The translations under genes were made by a program, and so were the position numbers. The notes below the pieces were generated by a model. It was not told where the DNA came from. It did no database searches and saw only the letters and a list, made by a program, of their open reading frames with translations. From Volvariella volvacea V23 (Eukaryota; Basidiomycota; Agaricomycetes; Agaricales; Pluteaceae), in the NCBI GenBank assembly GCA_000349905.1, contig KB722744.1, positions 248,001 through 312,000 on the forward strand: a DNA stretch of 64,000 bases, in the 5' to 3' direction. Of the stretch, positions 1 through 11,354 are shown piece by piece; within the stretch, counting starts at the first letter, position 1, and each line of letters starts with the position of its first letter.

Positions 1-1328
1 ATGACGCGAGCGACGTAGGGCGACATTTGTTCAGCGGTAAGGCCATGCGACGGGGACGTGTTTTTCACGTTGAGGCATAGGGAGAGGAGGATGCTTTGGT
101 CTAGCGGATGGAGGGGAGGCTGGGACGACGGATCAATGTGTTTGAGGATGCCACCAGAGGGCGCGTCTCCCGGCTTGGAGGACGTGAACTCGGTCTGCTC
201 GAGAAGGGTGTCATCATTGAGTGGGAGAGTGTTCGGGATGCTTGGGGCACTGGTGGATGATTTACCAGGGTCGTCGTTTGAATCACTGTCGGGACCCGTG
301 GGGATGTATTTTGTTCCCTCCGCTCCAGCATCTGAGGAAGTCCCATTTGTCAATTCCTTCCCATTGGCTGTGTCCTTCGCTTCGGCATCATTTCCATCAT
401 TGGCCTTGAGCTTGCTCTCGGCCAGCAGGACAAGCTGTGTGACGCCCGTCTGCTGGAACTTTGTTCTCTTCCCAATAGCGCCCGTCAGCTCGTATTGAAG
501 CCCGGTGGCTCGAGCAGCCTTGACAAAGTACTCCGCTGCCGATTTGTCCTGGCCAACCTGATGCTCCAATAAACCTTGCTCCAAGAATTTCTCACCCTCG
601 AGTTCTGGATCTTCCCGGAACCAGTCTTGAGAGGACAAATTGGAATCCAAATCGGTTAAGAGTGATTGAGATCGTGGCACAGGTTCGTCGAGGATCTGTT
701 GATGCAGGAAGGTCGAACGTAACCTCCACCATGAAACAGATGGAAGGTGTTTGAATGGTAATGCCAAGAGAAGTTGGGCGATTCGGAGGAAAGAGGGGAA
801 TTTGGCGAGATGGTAGGCAGGTTCTCCTCCATATGCCAGTTCAGAGATAGCTCGTTTGTCCAGGATCTCGTTGGTTATACTATCAGGCAGACTGCCACTG
901 GTGGAGGTGGCGGTGGAGGAACTCTGATCGGCCTGACCTCGTGATAGGGATTGAGTCGGGAGAATGATTTCTACTGGTTGTACGTCAAGATCAGGACCTG
1001 TCCAATTGACTTGAACAAATGCGTGTAGGCATGCAACAGCCAGGGTCAGACGAAGTAGTTCGTGCTGAGTCACATCGCCAGATTGTGGTATCGAAAGGCC
1101 GAGAAAGTGTTCAAACGGCTGATCGCGAATTGAATGGATTTTGTGGGAAGGGATTTCGAGAACTGATCGGGCTGGGGGAGAGGTGAGGACACCCCGGAGG
1201 CTGCCGTTTATGACACCTTTAACGGATTGGACAACGGGATAGGCTGCAAGGTCTGCGGCCCCTGGACCCTGATCCCTCCACCGACCGATTAGCAACGCCT
1301 TTTGAACTTGAACGAGATCAAGGCCCAT
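1..1328 (-). CDS. EMW1: TTC27/Emw1-family TPR protein, N-terminal ~442 residues (runs off left edge)
   Basis: The minus strand reads open from ATG at 1328 to the window edge with no intron. The product matches the Emw1 (yeast)/TTC27 (human) family. Diagnostic stretches are EKFLEQGLLEHQ, then AAEYFVKAARATGLQYELTG followed by a GKRTKFQ motif, and LNVKNTSPSHGL before the expected start of the tetratricopeptide repeats. Those C-terminal repeats lie outside the window, so the usual family length of about 850-950 aa cannot be checked. Emw1 is essential in yeast and linked to cell-wall maintenance; TTC27 has been proposed as a co-chaperone-type TPR protein. A Ser/Asp-rich insert (about residues 345-385) separates two conserved blocks and is probably a disordered linker. 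The start was chosen as the first ATG of the open frame, and the next gene upstream is not divergent. Family assignment is strong; the exact role in this fungus is inferred. Confidence 0.9.
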   Translation of the reverse strand, partial: MGLDLVQVQKALLIGRWRDQGPGAADLAAYPVVQSVKGVINGSLRGVLTSPPARSVLEIPSHKIHSIRDQPFEHFLGLSIPQSGDVTQHELLRLTLAVACLHAFVQVNWTGPDLDVQPVEIILPTQSLSRGQADQSSSTATSTSGSLPDSITNEILDKRAISELAYGGEPAYHLAKFPSFLRIAQLLLALPFKHLPSVSWWRLRSTFLHQQILDEPVPRSQSLLTDLDSNLSSQDWFREDPELEGEKFLEQGLLEHQVGQDKSAAEYFVKAARATGLQYELTGAIGKRTKFQQTGVTQLVLLAESKLKANDGNDAEAKDTANGKELTNGTSSDAGAEGTKYIPTGPDSDSNDDPGKSSTSAPSIPNTLPLNDDTLLEQTEFTSSKPGDAPSGGILKHIDPSSQPPLHPLDQSILLSLCLNVKNTSPSHGLTAEQMSPYVARV

Positions 1329-1812
1329 GGTGTCCTGAACCTGCAGAGATGATGCTCGTCGAGAGAAAGAGTGTTTGTAAGCCCAAAAGTCCGAACCCCT
1401 CTTGGGCGGAGACGATAAGATAAATTAAGCCACGTGGCCGGCATCGATCGTGGATGCCATAAAAGGAAGGCGTAGCTGACCCCGGCCAAGCGAACTGGTT
1501 GCTCGAAGACGAGGTCTTAATCCTCTGATCCTGAAGGAGAGCCGTTCCTTGGACCTGTTACTTGCAGGCCCGTAGCTTTAAGAGCTGAGTCGTTACGGCC
1601 TGATTTATTCTTGGCGTTCTGTATAGTGCACGATTGTGGCAAGGGTAAGGTGTTGTGTGCAAAAACTTACGGCGGAGCAGAGTTCTGCTCGCTTCCGCGA
1701 TGTAGGTGCCACCCTCAAACGCCAGACTATTTCTCCTCTTTTACCTATTCCAATATGCCCGTGTTCATATATTTGTTACCATGCTCCGCTGTATCTGATT
1801 TTGTACTAGTGG
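1329..1812. other. Intergenic, 5' side of the TTC27/Emw1 gene
   Basis: This is the presumed promoter and 5' UTR of the minus-strand TTC27/Emw1 gene. I see no convincing coding sequence, RNA gene or repeat in it. Short open frames here lack splice support and family similarity. Confidence 0.5.
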
Positions 1813-2331
1813 TTACCGGTGGTGGTGTGATTCTAGAGGCAATAGAAAGGAAATATGCCTTCTGGGGTGACTTGCCCGATCTGCTCTATGGTGCATCCCG
1901 TGTGGCACTGATAGGGAAGCCAAGCCATGTAGAACTGATAGCGACCAACTTGCCGGAAAGTTAGGCGATTCATCAAACAGAAAAAAGTAATCCAAAGCCT
2001 CGCATGAAGACGGCTTACATGATTTCAAGACCTTCTTCCAGTTAACTTTAGCATCCCTGGTGCTGGTGGGCGAGAATGGAAGCAAAACATGTAACTTGTG
2101 CATGCACTTACTAGGATCAAATGCGTTCATAAATGCTATTGTGTTTCTCCTAACACACCAATCTCCTTCAGGCTGCAGCATGTTCCGGGAAGCACGAGTC
2201 CACGAGATATATCCCCATATTTCTAGGCTCATTGGTCTACGAACGGGCGCAAGCATAGTACGGCTCTGGCTCAAAATTTTCCGTAATTGATTGGAGATGC
2301 GAAGAACATCTTCTGCGTGCTTCCAACCCAC
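1813..2331 (-). CDS. Unrecognised hypothetical protein, possibly a gene remnant
   Basis: A 172-codon open frame on the minus strand, not assigned to any family. Its N-terminal half looks protein-like: aromatic and charged residues such as IWGYISWTRASRNML and GDWCVRRNTIAFMNAF. It is followed by a possible intron whose length is a multiple of three, with a donor just after FMNAFDP (near 2110) and an acceptor before DAKVNWKKVLKS (near 2053). Removing it joins FDP to RDAKVNWKK. The last 50 residues are His/Ser/Pro-rich and look non-coding. No signal peptide or domain was seen. It could be a decayed copy of a lineage-specific gene or a chance open frame. Confidence 0.3.
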   Translation of the reverse strand: MGWKHAEDVLRISNQLRKILSQSRTMLAPVRRPMSLEIWGYISWTRASRNMLQPEGDWCVRRNTIAFMNAFDPSKCMHKLHVLLPFSPTSTRDAKVNWKKVLKSCKPSSCEALDYFFLFDESPNFPASWSLSVLHGLASLSVPHGMHHRADRASHPRRHISFLLPLESHHHR

Positions 2332-2792
2332 TCAACCGCTAGACGGCATTAACATCTTGCTGTCCCTCACCCAACTTGTTGGGACCCTCGGCCACGTGGA
2401 AAACCAGGTCCTATAAGACACAACAAATGTAAACAGCCCTGACGACGCGGTCACGGCTAACGCTCTCCTTGCTTTGGTCCATTCTGATCTCATCCAACCC
2501 TGGCCGCAATACAGTTTTCAAAACCATCAACGAGGCAAGGCCAATGAGCGGCATTCACGTTGTGCATTGATTCTGGGACATAGAACCCAGATTTTCGAGG
2601 TAGGTTTTGGCGTGGTTCTCAAAAATTTTGTCGTTGAGTCCGCTCTAGTTCGTTCAAGTATGTAGGGTCCGGCTCAGATCCTCAAGCGTCGCTCTTCTGA
2701 CCTCATCTGCAAGCCCCGACAAAACCTCAAAAAACCGGTTAATTCCGTTTCCACACTACTATTCGCTATCCTGGATTCATTCAAATCACGAT
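2332..2792. other. Intergenic, presumed promoter of the acidic-protein gene
   Basis: No gene is supported in this stretch. A short open frame near 2474-2665 has no recognisable similarity or splice sites. Confidence 0.4.
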
Positions 2793-5700
2793 ATGCAACC
2801 AAACCCAGATCTAATCCTGAAATCGAAAATGAAATCTAATCCTAATCCTAATGCCAACAAGCGTACCCTCTCAGTCCCAGCTCCAATACCCATACCAATC
2901 CCGGGGTCGTCATCGTCATCTTCAACTGCATTTTCAGCTCACCGGCATCGTCTCAATACAGCCTATGATTATTCTAGTTTGCGTTTACGTTCAGAGGGAT
3001 CTCGAAGCTCACGAATACCATCGTCTAATCTTAATTTCCGAGTTTCGAAAGCAGTAGTCCGGGATTTGAGGGGTAATTGGATTGCGAAAGATGTAGGCGG
3101 GGGATTTGGTCGCGTGCCTATGACGTTGAGGAAAAGGAAGAAATCCACCCCCACTGAGCATGGACAAGGTTCTTATGTTGGAGAGGACGAAAATGAAGCA
3201 AGTCTTGTAAAAGTGGACGGAAAGAGTGAAAGTACTCCTAGGTCAAATGAAAGAGCAGCGAAGAGAAGACGTGTGCTAGAAGACGATCTCGATTTTCTGT
3301 CTGCACCAGATCCACAGCCACAGCCACAATCCAGCCCGCCCACAGTCTCTGAGCCTGCTCCAGACTCTGCGAACGCGGTTGTCACTGGCACTGGCACCCA
3401 ACCAGATGTCTCGCAAGCTAGGGATAATCTGCTATTGCTGCCTCATGAGAGGGCACTGTCGTTACCACTTCCCTCATCGGTGAGTTATCTCATTCCTTCC
3501 CCTCTAGTCCTACCCATATTACTCCCCCGACTCTGTACTTCACATAACATCGCCACCCCACTTACACGTGCATTCATGTTTCATTTCTTCCCATTTCGAT
3601 CAGGATCTGTTAAAATTTATACACCACTTCGCCAGTTCGTTCTATCATGAACGCGGAGAGTTGTTCAATGCCACCAAAGCAGTTCGCCGAGAGAAACGGA
3701 TCAGAATGAAAGCGAAATTGGAGCAGAAACGAATGGAGGAAGAAGAGGAAGAGGAAGAGGAAATGTCAAGAGTCCAACCCATGCCTACCCGTTCGAGTTC
3801 TCGTCGTGGGGCCAACCGCGCCCGAACAAAGGAACAACAGGGGAATGTTTCAGGAGAGGACATGGAGCCATCTGATGATCTCGTAGACGTAGACGCCGAA
3901 CATGTCAGGGAAGAAGAGAATCTAGAGCGTCGAGGATCACAAAGCTCTCCACCGTTGGCAAGGCAGAAAAGTAATAACTCTCCTAGTCCTAAAGCCAAGG
4001 GCAAAGGCAAGGCCAACGCCACCATCAACACCAAGCATCACCCTAACCGAAGTGCGCCACAATCGCCTTCCCGCCCTGTGCGACGTCCCGCTTCACCCTC
4101 GCCCTCTGCTTCATCGTTCCACCTATCAGAAGATGAAGGAACTGAAGTGGATACTGATCGGGACGGAGAGGAACTAAACCAGGACCAGAATAACGACGCA
4201 CAGTCCGACGCAAAGGAGAAACGAAAACGTAAAAATCGGGGAATGGGATATAGGGGGGCAAGGCGGAAGAACCACCAAACAGATATGTATAGGGTCTTTG
4301 ACGGATCTGCATTAATGGCTATAGGTAAGGAAGGATTCATCTTCATCACGTTTTTCCAAGTTCTCGCCTGTTCTTTTTTTCTTTGCTATCACCTTCACTC
4401 TTGGTTTCTTCACACACAATCGTGCGTCCGCGTATGCATTACCTCTCCTTATCTGCGGCATTCGGGGGCAATTGCGCTCTTTACGCATCAACAGTCATCT
4501 GTCATATGAAAAGGGGAGAAGTTGAAGACGGCTTGCAGTTGCTTCAGGGTCACATCCCCAAAACCCTTAGATTCCGTTATCTCTCTCCTGGTCTCCTTGT
4601 CGCCTCCCCCCATTTTTAATGAACCATCTTTTATGTCATTCTCTCCTTTATCACCTTCCAGACTTCTTTTACGTGTTTTTTTTTGGGTTCGGCGTTTCGC
4701 TCCTTCCCCATGCCATGTGAGCGAAGCACGCAATTTGGGGGTGGACCCACAGACCACGCTTAATCTTTAGCCGCATTTTCTTTCCTTTTGGTCCTCATTT
4801 ATGAGCGGCGTGCATTTGATTTGCGGCTCCACTCGAGATCATTATGCTCAGTGAAGGGCTTCATGAATCTCATTCAATCTTCCCTGTTCGTTGTCACTTG
4901 GTTTTTTTCTTTTGTTGCCTTCTCTTTACTTCCCCCCTTGACTCGTCCACTCTTGCGCCCTGGGCGAGGATTGGTGTTAGCAAATGGCGGTGACCATCAG
5001 CGCCGTTGTTGACTGTCAATGTACCACGTCCTAATATGGACAATCCAGGGATCCTTTTGCCCGAATTCCTTTCGGATTTCTTTTCTGTCGCGTTTACAGC
5101 TTCGACCACGCGTTGCGCGTCATGCATCGTGCTTCGAGCATTCCTTCCTTCCAGGTCTGGGCGAGCGGTAATCAACCCGTTTTCTTATGCTCCGTTGACT
5201 CAATAGCCTCCACCTCCATGGCTCCGTGGATGTCTTTGCCGCTAGTGGTGGTCTTATGATCATGGTCGCTCTTCTTTTCTTCTCCCGTTTGTGCAGTCCG
5301 TCGAGATTCCTAATCTCGCCAAGGTCGTTTACCCTTACCCCATCGTGCTATTGTGGGTCCTGGAAGGGACACCTAGCGCGAGCCTGACTATTTCGTTCTG
5401 TGTGTTCTTTCTCTGCCCTTCTACCAGGCCCTCCACGCACGTGCGGTATTGTGTCTGATGCGCACATGGCCAACAGCTAAACTCGATTTGGGTTCTTTTC
5501 GATTCCCGCTGCCGCTCAATTGCAAATATGCGGTTCTTGGTGGTCTGTTGTGGAGCGTGGAGGTGTGCCTTTGCTGTGCGCTTGGTCTTTTTTGTTGTCC
5601 GGGAGAGACGGGCAAGCGCGCGTAGGATTCCCCGTGTTGTAAACTTCGTGCCTTGGTAGTTCCTAGTGCCAGGGGTTCGTGAACTAACTGACATTGGCGA

Positions 5701-6334
5701 AGCCCGTTGTGCTTCAATCGTTCCAGGTATATCTCTCTAGCGCCGAGAGTCCTCAAACTTGCTCTATTGAGAATATTCGTCATTCATTTCTGATGTTCAC
5801 TTATTATTTCATCTTTTCACTTCCGTTTCTCGTATTCTCAACAATTTTTTGTTAGTCATTGTAACTGACTACCACTTTTCACCGATTCCAGGGATGCTCA
5901 TCCAGGAACACGTTTCAAGGATGCTAGAAGTGCACATACCAGAAGGCTGGGAGGAGAGTATGAAGAAATTAGGAGAATATAGCGACGATGAGGAAGAAGA
6001 GTCTGAGGATGAAGATGAAGATGACCTTGAACTTATAACGCGTTCCAATAGTTCCGGAGCCGAAGATGAGGACGAGGATGAAGATGACGGTGATGAAGGA
6101 TCAGAACAAGAAGGCTCTAGTCCTGGTTCTAGCAAGCCTGGGCATGCTGAAGTGCCTGATGACAAGACCAATGACGATGAAGTCGAACGTGAGAAAATGG
6201 ATGACGAAGATGAGGAAGATGGAGGTGCCACTAAGGTCAAGCTGGATAAAGAGAATGACGATGTGCATAGCAGCGATAAGGACGAACCCGCTCAAGGTTC
6301 GAATTCAAATGCGAAACACCAGAGCGATGTGTAG
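2793..6334 (+). CDS. Unassigned nuclear-type protein with acidic C-terminus; three exons and a 1.57-kb intron
   Basis: Model: exons 2793-3479, 3604-4324 and 5892-6334, giving 616 aa. Introns are GT-AG and phases agree. Exon 1 is Ser/Pro-rich with a basic patch (AAKRRRVLEDDLDF) that looks like a nuclear localisation signal. Exon 2 opens with a likely structured helix (DLLKFIHHFASSFYHERGEL), then Glu-rich and Ser/Arg-rich disordered sequence. The second conserved-looking segment, MYRVFDGSALMAIG, is completed across the long intron by MLIQEHVSRMLEVHIPEGWE. The C-terminal ~110 residues are an Asp/Glu run. The two helical blocks separated by a disordered linker suggest a chromatin or transcription/ribosome-biogenesis protein, but I cannot name the family. 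ATG at 2793 is the first in the open frame; the Met at residue 13 is an alternative start. Confidence 0.65.
4325..5891 (+). other. Unusually long intron (1567 nt) of the acidic-protein gene
   Basis: The donor is ATAG|GTAAGG and the acceptor TTCCAG|GGATG; the split Gly codon is restored exactly in phase 1. The interior is T-rich in coding orientation and has many small open frames on both strands, none with recognisable protein features. Other introns in this window are mostly 45-130 nt. It may hold an inserted element or a second promoter, but no terminal repeats were seen. Confidence 0.55.
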
Positions 6335-6570
6335 TCAACGTCTAGTACGGAGGATAACAAAGAGTAGTATTTTCGTAGTAGATCATTGGGTTCAACAGGA
6401 TCAATAGGGCAAGGTGCTATCCTATATCACTACATGGTGCTTGAAGCATACCCATACCTGTGGTTCCATCTACACCGATTATGCTTGCCAGGAGCTAGAG
6501 GTGATCGAAAGCATGATTATTGTGTAGCGACTCAACTAAAGCACGAACATATGATATTTAATCTAAGGTT

Positions 6571-7374
6571 CTAAGATTTTCTCCACGGGTTCTCCTTAAG
6601 CGCCTTCAGAGTCTCCGCGGTCGTCGGCACCTTGGGGTCGTAGTCTGGTGGTAGAGTGCCGTCATCCCAACTGCGTAGGATGTTGGCGCCCAAAATACCC
6701 ATGTTGGACGAAGGGAAGATTTTGAGGCGTTCGAGACGGCGTTCGCGGAGTTTGTTTTTGGGTAACATTCCGGAGACGGCGTGGCGGATGATCTTTTGAG
6801 TTAACGAGATAGAATTTATAGATGTATAGTGGGCATTGGTGTGGGTTGAGGGGAAAGTAAGAGTTGTGGACGCAAGAGGTCAGTAACAGAAAATATAACG
6901 AAGGATGATGTAACGCACCTCGTCGGGGTTTTTCTGCATCATATGCTGGTATGGTGTCTCTTTCAGACCACCGGGGTACATTGAGTGCTTGCGGTACAGC
7001 AGCTGTTCGTCTTTTCGCCCTGTAACTTTGACATTTCGTGCATTTGTTACGATGACATAGTCTCCACAATCCACTGTTGAAATCCAGGTAATGAACAGGT
7101 AGGACCAAGTACCCGAGAATATATGTTAGTGTCTTGGCGAGCTCGAGATGTTCTACCACGTACCGCTGGGGTTATATATGGGCTTATGCTTCCCCATCAA
7201 CACGAGAGCAATTCTCTCCGCCAACTTTCCGAGAACTCTCTCCGATGCGTCTACATGGTGCCAGACGCGAGCATAGGCGAGGGCTGTCTATTATAAAGAA
7301 CATTTCGTGCGTGTTAACGAGCGCAGGGTTGGATGGAAGATATGAGGACATACATTGCCAACAGCTTGGGACAT
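6571..7374 (-). CDS. MRPL23: Mitochondrial large-subunit ribosomal protein uL13m
   Basis: Exons on the minus strand are 7354-7374, 7164-7287, 6919-7073 and 6571-6792, encoding 173 aa. Exon 1 codes for only MSQAVGN, matching the short MSQ-type N-terminus of yeast Mrpl23. Family hallmarks are [46 protein letters not shown] and [18 protein letters not shown], the last being the conserved L13 C-terminal helix. The product is a structural protein of the mitochondrial 54S subunit. No separate presequence is visible, as in the yeast protein. The last 30 residues are specific to this lineage. All introns are GT-AG with consistent phases. It lies tail-to-tail with the preceding acidic-protein gene (about 240 bp apart) and head-to-head with the first aspartic protease. 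Confidence 0.93.
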
Positions 7375-7792
7375 GTTTTTGGTCGGTTGGAAGCGCGGTG
7401 GGAGTATCCAAAATAAGAGCGTGACATATTTGTGACACTCCGGCTTGGGCTGAAGTTCCCACGATCCGGTAACCAACTCTGTTTCTCTACGATAGCCAAG
7501 GCAATTGCACCTGAGTAGGCGCTATCATAAGAGGCCTTTTATTTGCCCACAGTGCAGAATCAGAACTACTCTTTCTGTTTGTGTTGACAAACCGCCATCC
7601 AGCGTGCCTCCTGTCTGCTCCTTTCTGCCAGCACAAGCGTTGTGACTCACAAGACACATTCACGAAACATATTGCAAGCCCCCCTCTATGCTAGCAAACT
7701 CAGGAGGTAGCAGATGACAAGAGGAACGACGGAGACTCCTAGGTAAGGTATATAAATCGATGTCTGCACAACCCGCAGCAGTATCAAGCATC
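7375..7792. promoter_or_regulatory. Divergent promoter region, uL13m / aspartic protease 1; TATA box at 7749-7757
   Basis: A 418-bp interval lies between two divergent starts. TATATAAAT sits at 7749-7757, only 3 nt before an in-frame ATG at 7760 but 36 nt before the ATG at 7793. This spacing favours 7793 as the translation start of the protease. Nothing else was recognised. Confidence 0.55.
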
Positions 7793-9332
7793 ATGATCCC
7801 GAGAGCGATATCACTATTGACTATCCTCACATATGCACTCTCCACCCTCCCAGGACTGTCTAGTGGACGTCTCGTCAAGTTGAGGCTCGAAAAGGCTTCT
7901 CTGGGGACCCCAACCCTGGGCCTAGAGAATTTCTACCATGAGCCTAGTCAACGAGGCTCACTTTTTGGAGCTGGGGGCGCCGGTCGTCGACTACCCAATT
8001 TGTGCCCACATGATCAGCAGACTTATCTTGCACAAGACGAATTTGGTGGTGGCCACAGCCTTCCGCTTATCAGTACGTCGAATTGGCCTCTATTTGTATG
8101 CGCTTCCTTATTGTTAAATTTCAGATTACAAGAATGCGCAATACTTTACCGAAATCAAGATCGGAACTCCAGCCACTTCAGTAAGTTTACCGCTAGCACT
8201 GGTCGTAAATCGAACTTTACTAATGCCATTCCAGTTCAAAGTAATCGTGGATACAGGGTATACTCTTACCACCAATGTCATTTTCATTCTAAGCTGACGA
8301 CTTGCAGGTCAAGTAATTTGTGGATCCCAAGCTCTAAATGCGAATATACCTGCATTATGCACCCCGCGTACAATGGCACCAAATCGTCAACTTATAAGGC
8401 GAACGACACAGTAGTGGATATCCAATATGGAACGGGTATTCTAAGGGGAGTCGTTTCTAATGATGTCGTCTGGGTCGGTGATTTGGCCATCCGTGGACAA
8501 GACTTTACCGAAGCTGAAGTTGTGTGGGGCATGCCTGGATTCAACTGGGAGGGTGATCCCGCAAAACCTCCCAACTACGATGGCATTCTTGGTCTTGCAT
8601 ATGACACCGCAGCTTCCCAACATGTTGTTCCTCCATTTTACAACATGATTGATCAAGGCCTAGTCTCGGAACCAGTCTTCTCTGTTCGGCTGGGGTCTTC
8701 TTCGATGGATGGTGGAGAAATCACATTCGGCGGGATCGATCATTCTGCATATCGTGGTGAGATATCGTATCTTCCTGTGCGCCGGAAGAAGTATTGGGAA
8801 GTTGCAATTGGGAGAGTTGAAATGGGCACCTACGAAACAGATCTTCAAGACCACGGGGTTGGTATTGACACAGGTCAGCGCACATTTCCCTTATCATCGA
8901 TTTTTATTACTAATTTCTCCTGCTTAGGGACTTCTGCTATCATTGCTCCTGAATCTATAGCTGACAAAATGCACAAAGCAATTGGTGCTCAGAAAGGACA
9001 AAGGGGACAGTATGCTATTCCGTGTTCAAAAGTTATCAGTGCCCCAGATTTTGTCTTCTACCTCGGGGAAAAGAGATTCTCATTGAATAGTCGAGAATAC
9101 TTCATCCCTTTCGAGCCTCAGCCTACTATTTGTATTTCGTTAATCGTTGGAGCAAATCTCGACTCGCATGGACCTCAGTGGTTGCTTGGTGAGTGCTTGG
9201 ATTGTGAACGGATGTTAAAACCCGAATACTCATTGATACTTTACACACTTTACAGGAGATGCATTTTTGCGTAAATACTTCACGGTGTACGATCTCGGAC
9301 GGAATCGAGTTGGTTTCGCGGATGCTAAGTAG
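7793..9332 (+). CDS. Pepsin-like aspartic protease, PEP4/saccharopepsin type, paralog 1
   Basis: Exons 7793-8072, 8125-8180, 8235-8257, 8308-8873, 8928-9188 and 9256-9332 encode 420 aa (family A1). The N-terminal hydrophobic segment after MIPRA looks like a signal peptide. A propeptide of roughly 80 residues follows, with the vacuolar-protease-like RLVKLRLEKASLG start. The mature enzyme begins near NYKNAQYFTEIKIGTP. Both catalytic aspartates are intact: VIVDTGSSNLWIPSS, whose codons are split by an intron, and GIDTGTSAII. The flap Tyr is in VDIQYGTGIL. The C-terminus shows the classic GDAFLRKYFTVYDLG. Several stretches (PPFYNMIDQGL, LPVRRKKYWEV) are close to vacuolar Pep4, so a vacuolar role is plausible, though secretion is possible. 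Start chosen at 7793 rather than 7760 because of the TATA box and signal peptide. Confidence 0.92.
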
Positions 9333-9818
9333 CATGTTCCCTGAAACGTGTATTTCAAACGCATCTCGTGCCGAAGTCGTCGAGTTGATGTTTAGGCTTG
9401 TAGTAGCACTCCTAAGTATAAAGGACGTTTCGTGATGTGATGATTCATACTTCCATTATGATGTGCTTCGAGTAGAAACCTGACGAGCGTGCTTTTCATA
9501 CATCAAAACCCCTTCATCACCTCATTCTTCCCAAGAGGCTGCCTATAAGCCTTACTGACTGCATTCTCGCCCCAAGTCTGGATGCGGTGCTACATTGTGC
9601 TACCTTCGTCCTCCACCTGTGTGTTTCTCCTGTCGGGCTTACGGCCTTACGGCTCACCCGACTAGCTGGTCCCGACCCGCAGCCGACACGAGGCACTAAG
9701 CGTCCGTTCACCCTGTCCACGACCCCTGCAATGGGAAGAAGGGAAATTCCCGCCAAAGCATATAAAAGTGGCGGTGCCTAGGTTTGTACGTGACCACACC
9801 CAACCTCAAAATCTGTGT
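9333..9818 (+). promoter_or_regulatory. Spacer between the two aspartic proteases; TATA box at 9761-9768
   Basis: TATAAAAG at 9761-9768 lies 51-58 nt upstream of the ATG at 9819. The rest is presumed 3' UTR of paralog 1 and promoter of paralog 2. No other gene was seen. Confidence 0.55.
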
Positions 9819-11354
9819 ATGGCTCGAAATCTCGCTATTCTCGCCAGCGCTCTTGCATTGCTACCACTTTCTGTCTCTGCAAATGTTGTCAAGTTGAAGC
9901 TCGAAAGGGCGGAACCAAATCTCGGTCTTGCTCTCGAGGGCGTCTATATCGGAAGGAAATATGGGACTAGGGGAGAGGTTTCGCTCGTGGAGGGTGTTGC
10001 TCATGGCCCAGGTTTGGCCGACGATCAACAAGTATATCTTGAGCAGACACAAGCTCTTCGTGGGGAGTACGACATTCCAATCAGGAGTGCGCCTGGTCCT
10101 TTTTTCTATGTATCATGCTTGACATTGCTTGATGTAGACTATGCAGGTCTTCTGTATTCCACGGATATCAGAGTTGGGACACCACCGAGGACGGTAGGTC
10201 ACCTTCATCTCTCTCCACCAGCTTACTAGAAGGAACATCTCTAGTTCAAAGTAATGATCGATACAGGGTAAGATACTACAGCAACTCATCGTACACGTCG
10301 TGCCTTAAATCATCCCCAGCTCCAGCAACTTATGGATCCCAAGTTCAACATGCCTCTACAGTTGCTCTATGCATCCCAGATACGATTCATCCAGTTCCCT
10401 ATCCCACAAACACAACGGCTCGTCAGTCCTAATCCAATACGGCCCCGGCGAGCTACGAGGATTTGTATCCAACGACGTTGTTCGGATCGGAGACTTGACT
10501 ATACGCGGGCAGGATTTCACGGAGGCCAAATTCGTCGCTGGTATGCCTTGGTTCAATTGGAATGGGGATATGTCCCAGCTTCCGCAGTACGACGGCATCC
10601 TTGGCCTTGCGTATGACGCTGCAGCTGTCAACCACATCACCCCTCCTTTCTACAACATGATTAATCACGGTCTCCTTACTGAGCCTATATTCTCTATTCG
10701 GCTCGGGCGTTCGGCGATGGATGGTGGAGAGCTCTTTTTAGGTGGAATTGACGAGTCTGTGTATCGTGGTGAGATCACGTACCTTCCGGTGAGGCAGAAG
10801 AAGTACTGGGAAGTGGAAATAACGAGATTTGGTATTGGTATTGTGGATACGTGGCTTAGGAATAATGGTGCTGCTGTTGACACTGGTGAGTTTGAATGCA
10901 GCGGGTCTCCACTCTCGTTCTTACTGATGTGTTTCATCCGTAATCAGGAAGCTCTATGATCATTACCCCCGTGGGTATCGCACAAAAAATTCATCAAATT
11001 GCGGGTGCCAAGAGGCAGAGGAATGGTCAACATTCCATGCCGTGCTCTGATGTTCCCCAAGCACCGGAGCTTTCTTTCTATTTGGGAGAAACTCGGTTCT
11101 CCTTGAAAGGTTCAGATTATTTCATGGAGTATCCGAAGTTCTCTGGAGTCTGCATCTCCTTGGTCGCAGGAGCAAATCTCCCAGAGGACAGGCCACAGTG
11201 GTTGCTCGGTAAGTTCAGAACACTTGCATAGGAAGCTGACGGCTTACGTCTTCAACATGGTTCAGGTGATCCGTTCTTGCGTAAACATTTCACGGTGTAT
11301 GACCTCGAAAAGAACGTAGTCGGGTTTGCAGAGGCTAGACAGAATCAAATATGA
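9819..11354 (+). CDS. Pepsin-like aspartic protease, PEP4/saccharopepsin type, paralog 2
   Basis: Exons 9819-10086, 10138-10193, 10245-10267, 10320-10885, 10948-11208 and 11266-11354 encode 420 aa. This is exactly the length of the upstream paralog, with internal exons of identical size (56, 23, 566 and 261 nt), so it is a direct tandem duplicate. A signal peptide is clear (MARNLAILASALALLPLSVSA), then the NVVKLKLERAEP propeptide start. Catalytic motifs are MIDTGSSNLWIPSS and AVDTGSSMII; the flap is LIQYGPGELRG. The C-terminal GDPFLRKHFTVYDLE is intact. A shared IRGQDFTEA block and MDGGE-GGID block link the pair. Divergence is mostly in the propeptide and the C-terminal tail, which here ends in extra RQNQI residues. 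Like paralog 1, it could be vacuolar or secreted. Confidence 0.92.

Noticed and set aside
5869..6240. Long Ser-rich open frame on the minus strand
   Set aside because: It is the mirror of the Asp/Glu-rich exon of the acidic-protein gene; codon composition explains it.
7760..7762. ATG at 7760 as start of aspartic protease 1
   Set aside because: It lies 3 nt after the TATA box, so transcripts would probably begin downstream; the ATG at 7793 gives a proper signal peptide.
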